Translations under genes and position numbers: made by a program
The notes under the pieces: model-generated
The model's database searches: none
The model's input: only the letters and a program-made list of their open reading frames with translations
Told to the model about the DNA's origin: nothing
In this document: positions 8,595 to 16,602 of the stretch, in pieces
Numbering within the stretch: the stretch's first letter is position 1
Layout of the letters: the number at the start of each line of letters is the position of its first letter
Assembly (NCBI GenBank): GCA_036497895.1
Contig: DASXIR010000264.1
Span: forward strand, 1 to 51,688
Direction: 5' to 3'
Source: CAVQFC01 sp036497895
GTDB taxonomy: Bacteria; Acidobacteriota; Vicinamibacteria; Vicinamibacterales; CAVVIG01
Length of the DNA: 51,688 bases

Positions 8595-9539
8595 ATGCCT
8601 GTCCGTTCGAAATGGCAGTCGCTGCCGACCGAGCAGATCAATCCTGCCACTCTCGCCATCGACAAGCTCTCGCCCGCCGACATCGTCGAAGGCATGCTCA
8701 ACGAGGATCGCAAGATGCTGGCGGCGGTGCAGCGCGAAAAAGAGCGCATCGCGGTCGGGGTCGAGATCATCACGCAGGCGCTCCGCAAGGGCGGACGCAT
8801 CATCTTCCTCGGCGCCGGCACCAGTGGCCGCCTCGGCGTCCTCGAGTCGGCGGAAATGCCGCCGACCTTCGGCACCAGCCCCGATCTTGTCCAGGCGATC
8901 ATGGCCGGAGGCAAGGGCGCGATTCTGAAAGCGCGCGAAGGCGTCGAGGACAACTACGAAGAAGGGGCGCGGTCGGTGAATCGCCTTCGACCGACGACCA
9001 AGGATGTGGTGATCGGCGTCTCGGCGTCCGGGATGACCCAGTTCGTTCGTGGTGGACTGACGCGCGCCCGCCGCGCCGGCTCGAAAATCGTGTTCGTCAC
9101 CTGCGATCCGCGCACCGAGCTGCAGACCTTCGTCGACCTGACGATTGCCCCCGCCGTTGGACCTGAAGTGATTGCGGGATCGACGCGGCTCAAGGCCGGG
9201 ACCGCGACGAAGATGGTTCTCAACATGCTGACCACTGCGTCGATGATCCGGATCGGGAAAACCTACGGCAACCTGATGGTCGACGTGCAGATGGGATCGG
9301 AAAAGCTGCGGGACCGGGCCCGACGCATCATCATCATCGTCACCGGCCTCGAATACGACGAGGCGGACAAGTTGTTGCGGCGTGCGCACTGGAACGTCAA
9401 GGCCGCGATCGTGATGCAGAAGGGCGGCCTGACCCATCCCCAGGCGATCGCGCGGCTGCGCAAAGCCCACGACTTCGTGAGAGACGCGATCGGCGAGGAC
9501 GTCGAAGCGCGCCTGAAAGCACTATTGAGAGTGGGCTGA
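8595..9539 (+). CDS. murQ: N-acetylmuramic acid 6-phosphate etherase
   Basis: MurQ splits the lactyl ether of MurNAc-6-phosphate to give GlcNAc-6-phosphate and D-lactate, the committing step of muropeptide sugar recycling. The 314-residue SIS-fold protein shows the sugar-phosphate loop GAGTSGRLGVLESAEMPPTF; the Glu in SAE (E87) fits the E. coli catalytic Glu83. GVSASGMTQFV and STRLKAGTATKMVLNML are further family signatures. I use the ATG at 8595 (MPVRSKWQSLPTEQ) rather than an upstream codon that would lie in the promoter region. It heads a salvage block with nagB, a sugar kinase and symporters. Its end overlaps the convergent nagB end by 18 bases. Confidence 0.95.
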   Translation: MPVRSKWQSLPTEQINPATLAIDKLSPADIVEGMLNEDRKMLAAVQREKERIAVGVEIITQALRKGGRIIFLGAGTSGRLGVLESAEMPPTFGTSPDLVQAIMAGGKGAILKAREGVEDNYEEGARSVNRLRPTTKDVVIGVSASGMTQFVRGGLTRARRAGSKIVFVTCDPRTELQTFVDLTIAPAVGPEVIAGSTRLKAGTATKMVLNMLTTASMIRIGKTYGNLMVDVQMGSEKLRDRARRIIIIVTGLEYDEADKLLRRAHWNVKAAIVMQKGGLTHPQAIARLRKAHDFVRDAIGEDVEARLKALLRVG

Positions 9540-10268
9540 ATCGAGCCGCTCCGCGGCGCGCCGATCGAGCCAGACCTCAACGCGCGGATGCAGCTGAAGA
9601 AACGACCCCGGTAGCCGCGGCGTCACCGGCCCCTCCAGCGCGCGCTGAACACAACGCGCTTTGGCCGCTCCGGTCGCCACCAGTACGATCCGTCTCCCGC
9701 CAAGAATCGTCGCCATCCCCATCGACAGCGCTTCCCGTGGAACATCCGCCAGTCTGTGGTTGAAGAGCGCGGCGTTGGCGCGGCGCGTCTGCGGTGTCAG
9801 AGCCGTCCGGTGCGAGCGGGCGATGAGCGACAACCCCGGTTCGTTGAAGCCGATGTGGCCATTCGCGCCGAGGCCAAGAATCTGAACGTCGATGCCACCG
9901 ACCCGCGAAATCGCGCGCTCGTATCGCGCGCACTCCCGCACCAGGTCCGGTGCGGCGCCATTCAGGAAATTGATGCGGCGCGGCGACAGGTTGATGCCCG
10001 CGAACAGGTGACGATCCATGAACGCTCGGTAACCGCGCGGGTCGCGCGCCGGCAGATCGATGAACTCGTCGAGATTAAAGGTCGCTGCACGACTGAAATC
10101 GGCGCGGCCGGCCTGATAAAGCCGGACCAGCTCTCGATACAACGGAATCGGCGTGCGCCCAGTCGGCAGTCCCAGCACCAGCGACGGGTTCACCTCGAGG
10201 GCACACGACAGTTCACGCGCCAGCCGTCGGGCCAGCGAGTCAACGGACCGAAACACACGTAGGCGCAC
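9522..10268 (-). CDS. nagB: Glucosamine-6-phosphate deaminase
   Basis: NagB converts glucosamine-6-phosphate to fructose-6-phosphate and ammonia. The 248-residue length is typical of the non-allosteric form. Motifs present are LPTGRTPIPLYREL (phosphate binding), FNLDEF with D67 (the enolising Asp72 of E. coli) and LGLGANGHIGFNEPG. The last gives H138 and E143, with Asn at the place of E. coli Asp141, a substitution I recall in other NagB enzymes too. The start is GTG at 10268, preceded at short range by GGTGGAGAG. It is co-directional with the upstream kinase (20-base gap) and converges on murQ with an 18-base overlap. NagA, the deacetylase needed between MurQ and NagB, is not in this window. 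Confidence 0.93.
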   Translation of the reverse strand: MRLRVFRSVDSLARRLARELSCALEVNPSLVLGLPTGRTPIPLYRELVRLYQAGRADFSRAATFNLDEFIDLPARDPRGYRAFMDRHLFAGINLSPRRINFLNGAAPDLVRECARYERAISRVGGIDVQILGLGANGHIGFNEPGLSLIARSHRTALTPQTRRANAALFNHRLADVPREALSMGMATILGGRRIVLVATGAAKARCVQRALEGPVTPRLPGSFLQLHPRVEVWLDRRAAERLDSAHSQ

Positions 10269-10288
10269 GATCTCTCCACCGATTTGCG

Positions 10289-11257
10289 TCAATCGTCGGC
10301 CGTCAGGTGCTTGTAGACCGGCACCTTCGCGACGCCTCTGGCTTCGGCGATCGCGAGCCACACCGCACCGACCGCGGGTTCTTCTTCCAGGACTCGCACC
10401 CGGCTTCGCGGTGCGACCTCGACCAGGCGCGGTGGCAGTTCCGCCGCCAGCCACGGCACCACCCGGAACGCGCCACCCGCCAGGCAGAACGTGAATTCGT
10501 CGCCGCGCATCGCGAGCCGGGCGGCCACCGACTGCGCGGCCAGAACCAGTTCGTCCGCCGCGCGTTCGAGGATACGAGTCGCCACCGCATCGCCCTGCTC
10601 GCCCATCCGCTGGACGAGAGGACCCAGCGCCGCGACTGCTGCGCGGGGCAACTCCCGATCGTAGACCATCCGGGGAAGCCGCGGCACCTCGGCGACGTTG
10701 AAATGCGCGAGCATCTCCGCGGTCAATCCGGTCGCGGGCCCGCGGCCGTCGGCAGCCCGCATCACCGCAGCGAGCGCTTCGCGGCCGATCCAATAGCCGC
10801 TGCCCTCGTCGCCAATCATGTGCCCCCAGCCGCCGGCGCGCGCGGCCTCGCCGGCGGCATTCCGGCCGTACGCAATCGATCCGGTGCCCGCGATCACGAC
10901 GATGCCCGGCGCGTCGCCAACCCCGGCAACCAGCGCGATCAACGCGTCGTTTACGACCAGCACGCGAGACTTGTAGCCGATGCGCCGCATGATCGCCCGT
11001 ACCACTCGCGCCTCGTCTTCGCGATCGACGCCGGCAATGCCGAGACAGATCGCATCCGGCACAATCGGCCGGCCATCAACCGTGCGATCGCCGATCGCCG
11101 ACTCCATCACCTCGTGCAGCACTTTCTCGACGGCGAGTTCGCCGGCTGCATGGAGGTTGGCGCCCGGCCCGCGTCCTTCCGCAATGGTGGTGCCGTGTTC
11201 ATCGGCGAGCAGACACACGGTCTTGGTGCCGCCGGCGTCGATCCCCAAAACGCGCAT
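10289..11257 (-). CDS. BadF/BcrA-type N-acetylglucosamine/N-acetylmuramic acid kinase
   Basis: A 322-residue ASKHA-fold kinase of the BadF/BadG/BcrA/BcrD family, which includes eukaryotic N-acetylglucosamine kinase and clostridial MurK. Seen are the N-terminal phosphate loop DAGGTKT, the second phosphate motif AGTGSIAYGR, and GGWGHMIGDEGSGYWIGREAL, a strong signature of GlcNAc/MurNAc kinases. The C-terminal adenosine motif CLAGGAF is also present. Lying between nagB and a symporter, and next to murQ, it probably phosphorylates incoming MurNAc and/or GlcNAc at O6 so that MurQ and NagA can act. No phosphotransferase EII gene is here, so an ATP-dependent kinase plus symporter route is the simplest reading. 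Sugar preference is not visible in the sequence. Confidence 0.82.
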   Translation of the reverse strand: MRVLGIDAGGTKTVCLLADEHGTTIAEGRGPGANLHAAGELAVEKVLHEVMESAIGDRTVDGRPIVPDAICLGIAGVDREDEARVVRAIMRRIGYKSRVLVVNDALIALVAGVGDAPGIVVIAGTGSIAYGRNAAGEAARAGGWGHMIGDEGSGYWIGREALAAVMRAADGRGPATGLTAEMLAHFNVAEVPRLPRMVYDRELPRAAVAALGPLVQRMGEQGDAVATRILERAADELVLAAQSVAARLAMRGDEFTFCLAGGAFRVVPWLAAELPPRLVEVAPRSRVRVLEEEPAVGAVWLAIAEARGVAKVPVYKHLTADD

Positions 11258-11360
11258 GTTCTATGTTACGCTCGCCGCCTTCATGCGCAGTGCATCCCTG
11301 TGCAACGCGGCCGACGCCGCGATGCTCGCGTTGTACCTGATGTTCCGCGACTGACTGGTC

Positions 11361-12830
11361 ATGGGATTCTCGGTTGTCGACTACGCGGTCCTTGCGGTCT
11401 ACCTGGCCGGGATTACCGCCTTCGGCAGCCGATTCCGTGCCGCCAACCGGACGGTCAAGGACTATTTCCTCGGAAGCCGCAACACCTCCTGGGTGGTGGT
11501 CAGCCTGTCGATCGTCGCCACCGAAACCAGCACGCTGACCCTCATCGGCGCACCGGCGATCGCTTATGCGGCCTTTCCACGCCCCGAGCAGGGCGGCAAT
11601 TTCATGTACCTTCAGGTGGTCGCGGGGTACATTGCTGCCCGCTTCGTGATCGCCGGGCTGTTCATTCCCGCCTACTTTCAAGGCGAGATGCTCACGGCAT
11701 ACGAACTTCTCAACCGACGGTTCGGCTCGCGCGCGAAACATTTCGCGGCGTCCCTGTTCCTCGTGATGCGCGCCCTTGCCGAAGGCGTCCGGGTCTTCGC
11801 CGCGTCTCTTGTGTTGTCGGCGGTGCTCGGCGCCAGTGCGCCGGGACTCCCCCATCTGTGGCTATGGTCCATCATCATCGTCGGTCTGTTGACGCTGGTG
11901 TACACGTTCGAAGGCGGCATCGCGGCCGTCATCTGGACTGACCTGGTGCAGTTGGTGATTTATGTCGCCGGATCGCTGCTCGCGGTCTACATGCTCGTGC
12001 ACCTGGTGCCGGGCGGGTGGTCGGCGATTGCAGACGATGCGCGCGAATCGGGAAAGCTCGCGTTCGTGTCGTGGTCGTGGGATCTAACCGTGCCGTACAC
12101 GTTCTGGGCCGGGCTCATCGGTGGGTGCTTCCTGACGATGGCGTCACATGGAACGGATCAGTTGCTGGTGCAGCGCCTGCTGACCTGCCGGAATCAACGC
12201 GAGGCCCAAAAGGCACTGATTCTGTCGGGGTTCGTCGTGTTCGCGCAGTTCGCGTTGTTTCTGACCATCGGGGTGATGTTGCATGCCTACTACAGGACCC
12301 ACACGCTGCCGGCACTGTCGAGCAACGACGAGATCTTCCCTGCTTTCATCGTCCGTAGCCTGCCGCACGGCGTCGCCGGACTCGTCATTGCGGCGATCTT
12401 CGCCGCGGCGATGTCAAATTTGAGCGGCTCGTTGAATTCGCTGGCCTCAACGACCGTTCTCGATTTCTATCAGCCGCTGGCCGGCCCGCAGACGGACGAC
12501 CGGCGTTTGTTGCAGTTGTCTCGCTGGCTGACGGCGGCCTGGGGAGTGATCCTGATCGCCATCGCTGTGCTGGCGCGAGGCTGGGGTTCGGTGTTCACCG
12601 TTGGTCTGACGATTGCGTCGATTGTTTATGGCCCGATGCTTGGCGCATTTCTGCTCGGCGTCCTGACGCGCAGCGCCACGGAGAATGGCGCGATCGCCGG
12701 CATCGGTGTGTCACTCATCGCGATGGTCGGCGTTCGAATTTTCACGCCCTTGGCCTGGACTTGGTACGTGGTGGCTGGTGCCACGATGTGTGTGACGGTT
12801 GGATTGATGGTGAGCCGTGTCAGTCGATGA
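11361..12830 (+). CDS. Sodium:solute symporter (SSS family)
   Basis: A 489-residue polytopic inner-membrane protein with about 13 hydrophobic segments. The SSS family hallmarks are present: an N-terminal segment followed by DYFLGSRNTSWVVVSLSIVA, then TETSTLTLIGAPAIAYA, and a later region with ASHGTDQLLVQRLL. The family imports sugars, sialic acid or amino acids with Na+. It is divergent from the kinase and overlaps the serine hydrolase gene by 14 bases, so it is probably co-transcribed with that gene and with the second symporter. Context suggests uptake of peptidoglycan-derived sugars such as MurNAc or anhydroMurNAc, which is inference. It uses the ATG at 11361. Confidence 0.85.
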   Translation: MGFSVVDYAVLAVYLAGITAFGSRFRAANRTVKDYFLGSRNTSWVVVSLSIVATETSTLTLIGAPAIAYAAFPRPEQGGNFMYLQVVAGYIAARFVIAGLFIPAYFQGEMLTAYELLNRRFGSRAKHFAASLFLVMRALAEGVRVFAASLVLSAVLGASAPGLPHLWLWSIIIVGLLTLVYTFEGGIAAVIWTDLVQLVIYVAGSLLAVYMLVHLVPGGWSAIADDARESGKLAFVSWSWDLTVPYTFWAGLIGGCFLTMASHGTDQLLVQRLLTCRNQREAQKALILSGFVVFAQFALFLTIGVMLHAYYRTHTLPALSSNDEIFPAFIVRSLPHGVAGLVIAAIFAAAMSNLSGSLNSLASTTVLDFYQPLAGPQTDDRRLLQLSRWLTAAWGVILIAIAVLARGWGSVFTVGLTIASIVYGPMLGAFLLGVLTRSATENGAIAGIGVSLIAMVGVRIFTPLAWTWYVVAGATMCVTVGLMVSRVSR

Positions 12831-13860
12831 CGCGCGTCGCGTCATCGAACGCGCCGCCGCTGCCCGCGTTTTTCCGGCCGCCGCTGTCGAGGTCGGCAGC
12901 AGCAGCGACGTATTGTGGACCGAGGCCTTTGGAACCCTGACGTTCGACGCCGCCGCGTCCATGACCTCCATCGACACGCCGTTCGATCTGGCGTCGCTCA
13001 CGAAGGTCATCTCGACGACAAGCACCCTCATGGAGTTGACTCGGACAGGCGCGTTGGACCTAGACGAGCGTGTTTCGGCCTGCTTCGCCGAATGGCGGGG
13101 TCGTGACCGCGATCACGTCACGATTCGCCATCTCCTCGAGCACGCGTCTGGTCTGCCGGCCCGGCTGATCGACGCACCGCCGATTGGACGTCGCGAATTC
13201 GAGCACGAGATCTGCGTCATGCCGCTCGAATACGCTCCGGCGTCGGCATCGGTCTACAGCGATCTCGGATTCATCCTGCTCGGGTTCCTGGCGTGCGACC
13301 GTGGCTCCGCTCCGCTGACGGAACTGTTCCTGCGAATCGCCGGGACCAACTTGACGTTCGGCCTGGCCGCGGGAAATCGCAAACGAGCGGCGCCCACCAG
13401 ACCGATGGACGATGACGGTCGTCGCGGCCGGCTGCTGCAGGGCGAGGTGCACGACAACTACGCCGCGGCGCTCGGCGGCGTCGCCGGGCACGCCGGCCTG
13501 TTCGGATCAGCGCCGGCGGTCGGGCTCTTCGCACGCACGGTCCTGCGAGCGGCGCGGGGCGGCACAGACCAGCCCGCGCCGTTCGTTCCAGCCCTGGTCA
13601 AAGCGTTCACCGCACGCGGCTCAGTGACCGCAAGTTCGCGAGCGCTCGGCTGGGACACGATGCTGCCCACGTCGTCGTGCGGCCAGCGGATGACCCAAGC
13701 CGCTTTTGGCCACGTCGGTTTCACCGGCACCTCGCTCTGGATCGACCCGCTGCGCGACCGGTACTTCGTCCTGCTGACGAATCGCGCGTGCGGCGGCGGA
13801 ACGCTCGACGAGATCCGAGCCGTCCGGCGCGACTTTCACGACGCGCTGGGTGATCTGTGA
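12817..13860 (+). CDS. Beta-lactamase-fold serine hydrolase
   Basis: A 347-residue protein of the class C beta-lactamase/DD-peptidase fold. The nucleophile motif is S60-L-T-K63, the second motif is Y147-S-D (YxN-like), and HVGFTG near the C terminus replaces the KTG triad. GGVAGHAGLFGSA is typical of the serine-hydrolase branch often annotated as 6-aminohexanoate dimer hydrolase or PBP4*-like. No signal peptide is evident. The start is GTG, inside the end of the preceding symporter gene (14-base overlap), which points to translational coupling. Beside murQ and two symporters it may trim peptides or amides from imported muropeptides. It could equally be a general esterase, and true beta-lactamase activity is not implied. 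Confidence 0.75.
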   Translation: MSVDDARRVIERAAAARVFPAAAVEVGSSSDVLWTEAFGTLTFDAAASMTSIDTPFDLASLTKVISTTSTLMELTRTGALDLDERVSACFAEWRGRDRDHVTIRHLLEHASGLPARLIDAPPIGRREFEHEICVMPLEYAPASASVYSDLGFILLGFLACDRGSAPLTELFLRIAGTNLTFGLAAGNRKRAAPTRPMDDDGRRGRLLQGEVHDNYAAALGGVAGHAGLFGSAPAVGLFARTVLRAARGGTDQPAPFVPALVKAFTARGSVTASSRALGWDTMLPTSSCGQRMTQAAFGHVGFTGTSLWIDPLRDRYFVLLTNRACGGGTLDEIRAVRRDFHDALGDL

Positions 13861-13882
13861 CCGCGCGCCGACCTGCCTGACC

Positions 13883-15640
13883 ATGACCCTCAGCATCATC
13901 GACTGGATCGTCATCGCCGGGTACTTCGGTCTCAATCTCGGGATTGGTCTGTACTACGCGCGGGTGGGGCGCGGCAGCACGACGGAGTTTTTCCTCTCCG
14001 GCCGGAACGTGCCCTGGTGGCTCGCCGGCACATCGATGGTCGCCACGACATTTGCTGCCGACACGCCGCTGGTCGTCACCGGCATGGTCGCCCGCTATGG
14101 CATTGCCGGCAACTGGTTGTGGTGGAATATGGCCGCGAGCGGCATGCTCACGGTGTTCGTCTACGCGCGGCTCTGGCGTCGGGCCGGCGTCATGACCGAT
14201 GTCGAGCTTGCGGAACTCCGTTACTCGGGCCGCCCCGCCGCCTTCCTGCGTGGTTTTCGCGCCATCTATCTCGGTATCCCGATCAACTGTATCGTCATCG
14301 GCTGGGTCAACCTGGCGATGATGAAGATCCTGCAGGTGACGCTCGGCCTCAACCCGACCGGCGCGCTGTGGGCGCTGCTGGCGATGCTGCTCTTCACCGC
14401 GTTTTATACGACGCTCGCTGGACTCTGGGGCGTGCTCGTCACCGACCTGGTTCAGTTCGTACTGAAGATGGGGATGGTGGTCGCGCTCGCGTATTTCGCT
14501 GTCCGCTCGGTCGGCGGTCTGGGCGCGTTAAAGGAACAGATCAACGCACTCGACGCGACTGCCGGGAGCGGATCGCGGCTGACATTTTTTCCGTCCACCG
14601 ATTCCGCGTGGATGCCGGCGATCACACTGTTCGTGTATCTCGGCGTCAGCTGGTGGGCCAGCTGGTATCCCGGCGCCGAGCCTGGTGGTGGCGGCTACGT
14701 GGCGCAGCGGATATTCTCGGCTCGCACGGAGCGCGACGGCCTGTTCGCCACGCTGTGGTTCAACATCGCGCACTACGCGATTCGCCCATGGCCGTGGATT
14801 CTGACGGCCCTCGCGTCACTGGTGCTGTACCCCAATCTTGTGGATAAGGAATCGGGATACGTCCGAACGCTCATGGACCCGCACGTTTTCCCGCCGGCGC
14901 TGCGCGGCATCATGCTGGCGGCATTTGCCGCCGCGTACATGTCCACTATCGGCACCCAACTCAATTGGGGCGCATCCTATGTGGTCAACGATTTCTACCG
15001 GCGCTTCATTCGCCGGCGCGGCGCCGAGCGCGAGTACGTCGTCGTTTCGCAGGCGGTGACGCTCGGCCTCATGGTGCTTTCCATCTACGTGACACTTCAT
15101 CTGGCGTCGATCGAGCAGGCGTGGAAGCTGCTGATCGTCACCGGCGCAGGCACTGGCAGCGTACTGCTGCTGCGGTGGTTCTGGTGGCGCATCAACGCGT
15201 GGTCCGAGGTGTCGGCGATGGCAGTCGCTGCGGCGGTGTCGCTGTACCTTCAGCTGGTTTTGAACTGGGATTCTGATCGGCCGCGCGACTTCGCCTACAT
15301 CGTGCTCATCACCGTCGGCGCGACGACAATCGCATGGCTGGCGGTGACCTGGCTGACTCCGCCGGAGCCAGCGCCGACACTCGAATCGTTCTATCGACGC
15401 GTCAGGCCCCGAGGCCGCGGCTGGACTTCGGTCGCCGCTGCGACGGGTGTTCCACCAGGCCCAGGATCGCTGGCTCAGGAACTCTTGAATGCCCTGCTTG
15501 GCTGCGTGCTGGTGTACAGCGCGCTGTTCGGCGTCGGCGAGATCCTGCTCCGCAGCGCCGCGGTCGGTGCGGTGCTGCTCGCGGTGTCAGCCGCGGCAGC
15601 GGTCGCGATAGCACGCAACCTCAGTGCCGAATCTGGGTGA
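13883..15640 (+). CDS. Second sodium:solute symporter (SSS family)
   Basis: A 585-residue membrane protein with about 13-15 hydrophobic helices, an SSS member longer than its neighbour at 11361. It begins MTLSIIDWIVIAGYFGLNLG, then has FFLSGRNVPWWLAGTSMVATTFAADTPL, the family signature of helices 2-3. I prefer the ATG at 13883 over an upstream GTG at 13850 that would overlap the hydrolase and add a charged, non-membrane stretch. It is the last gene of a symporter-hydrolase-symporter run on the plus strand and faces the pseudopilin gene across 121 bases. The N-terminal half resembles SSS proteins close to sugar carriers, but the substrate is unknown. Confidence 0.82.
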   Translation: MTLSIIDWIVIAGYFGLNLGIGLYYARVGRGSTTEFFLSGRNVPWWLAGTSMVATTFAADTPLVVTGMVARYGIAGNWLWWNMAASGMLTVFVYARLWRRAGVMTDVELAELRYSGRPAAFLRGFRAIYLGIPINCIVIGWVNLAMMKILQVTLGLNPTGALWALLAMLLFTAFYTTLAGLWGVLVTDLVQFVLKMGMVVALAYFAVRSVGGLGALKEQINALDATAGSGSRLTFFPSTDSAWMPAITLFVYLGVSWWASWYPGAEPGGGGYVAQRIFSARTERDGLFATLWFNIAHYAIRPWPWILTALASLVLYPNLVDKESGYVRTLMDPHVFPPALRGIMLAAFAAAYMSTIGTQLNWGASYVVNDFYRRFIRRRGAEREYVVVSQAVTLGLMVLSIYVTLHLASIEQAWKLLIVTGAGTGSVLLLRWFWWRINAWSEVSAMAVAAAVSLYLQLVLNWDSDRPRDFAYIVLITVGATTIAWLAVTWLTPPEPAPTLESFYRRVRPRGRGWTSVAAATGVPPGPGSLAQELLNALLGCVLVYSALFGVGEILLRSAAVGAVLLAVSAAAAVAIARNLSAESG

Positions 15641-15761
15641 TAAGTATCAACCTTTGCTCGATCCACGGAGGCGCGGCGAGCGGCGAACTCAGAAGGGCCG
15701 ACCGTGAACCGGCTCGCCCCAGGCAGGACTCGGCCAGCGGCCGCGCCGCGGCGTCCTAAGC

Positions 15762-16592
15762 TCAGTGACCGCGGCCAGGTGGTGGAAACAGCGGCTGGAT
15801 CGGCATCGGGCCGGGGCCGAAGCCGCGTCCACCCGGACCATTTGGCGATCCGGGCGCGCCGGGGCCTCGTCCACCGGGGCCGTTGGGACCGCGTCCCCGG
15901 CCGCCGACGCCACCCACGCCGCCGGGCCCGTTTGGTCCCGGTTGACCAGACCCGCGGCCGCCTGGTCCGGCCGCGCCGCCGGCGCCGGGTGCCTGGGTGG
16001 TGGCGACGTAAACAAACGCCCACTCGTTGTAGTGGCTGCGTCCGTTGTAAATGCGAATCGAGGCGTCTTTGCTTTTGCTCGTGACACCACTGATCCCGGT
16101 AACGGCGCCCGCCGCTCCTGGTGTCCCGATCGACGCCGTGTTCCGCAAGGCCGAACCCACCTGCCCGCTCGCCGCACCGCCGGTCGGCGACGGAGCCGAC
16201 GCGGGCGAAGTGCCGCGGCCGCCGCTGGCGTTCCCCGCAGCTGGCGTAGCGCCGGGCAGCGCTCCGCCGGCAGGAATCAGGGCGAAATCGTCATTGGTAA
16301 TCGGATCCTTGAATTTCTTGCGCAGAAAACGCTGCTCGACGAGGACGTCGATGGTCGGCGGATATGCGTTGGCGAACTTGCGCTGGAACAGTCCGATCGC
16401 GTGCACGTACTGCAGGCCGCGAAACACCAGCTCGTCTTCTTTTTCGCGCTGCGCCTGATGACGCCACACCGGCATCACGGCGGTCATCATGATCGCCATC
16501 ACGCTCATCGCCACGAGCAGCGCGGCCATCGCATAGCCGTGTTCGGGATTCCGAGTGCGATTCGACCGGCTGGCTTGACCCGCTAACTTCAT
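15762..16592 (-). CDS. Pseudopilin-like protein with Gly/Pro-rich C-terminal tail
   Basis: A 276-residue protein with a prepilin-like leader ending in EHG, followed by YAMAALLVAMSVMAIMM, a class III pilin-type membrane helix. It lacks the Glu at +5 found in major pilins, as GspK-type minor pseudopilins do. The globular part has REKEDELVFRGLQYVHAI and a PPTIDVLVEQRFLRKKFKDP block, like GspG/GspH-type proteins. Residues from about 200 on are Gly, Pro, Ala and Ser rich and end in roughly 75 residues of GPGG, GRG and GPNG-like units before FPPPGRGH. I use the ATG at 16592; an ATG at 16619, with a GGAAG nearby, is an alternative. It probably serves the secretion/pilus operon at 18.4-28.3 kb. Confidence 0.72.
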   Translation of the reverse strand: MKLAGQASRSNRTRNPEHGYAMAALLVAMSVMAIMMTAVMPVWRHQAQREKEDELVFRGLQYVHAIGLFQRKFANAYPPTIDVLVEQRFLRKKFKDPITNDDFALIPAGGALPGATPAAGNASGGRGTSPASAPSPTGGAASGQVGSALRNTASIGTPGAAGAVTGISGVTSKSKDASIRIYNGRSHYNEWAFVYVATTQAPGAGGAAGPGGRGSGQPGPNGPGGVGGVGGRGRGPNGPGGRGPGAPGSPNGPGGRGFGPGPMPIQPLFPPPGRGH

Positions 16593-16602
16593 GGGAACTA
16601 AG

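Noticed and set aside
11283..11354. 23-codon ATG frame ending 6 bases before the first symporter
   Set aside because: Could be a leader peptide, but no ribosome site, attenuator hairpin or amino-acid run supports it.
10307..11941. 544-residue plus-strand frame opposite the kinase and running into the symporter
   Set aside because: Overlaps two clear genes in other frames; Arg/Gly-rich with no motif.
12817..13860. Antibiotic-resistance beta-lactamase
   Set aside because: The KTG motif is replaced by HxG, no signal peptide is seen, and the context is muropeptide salvage.
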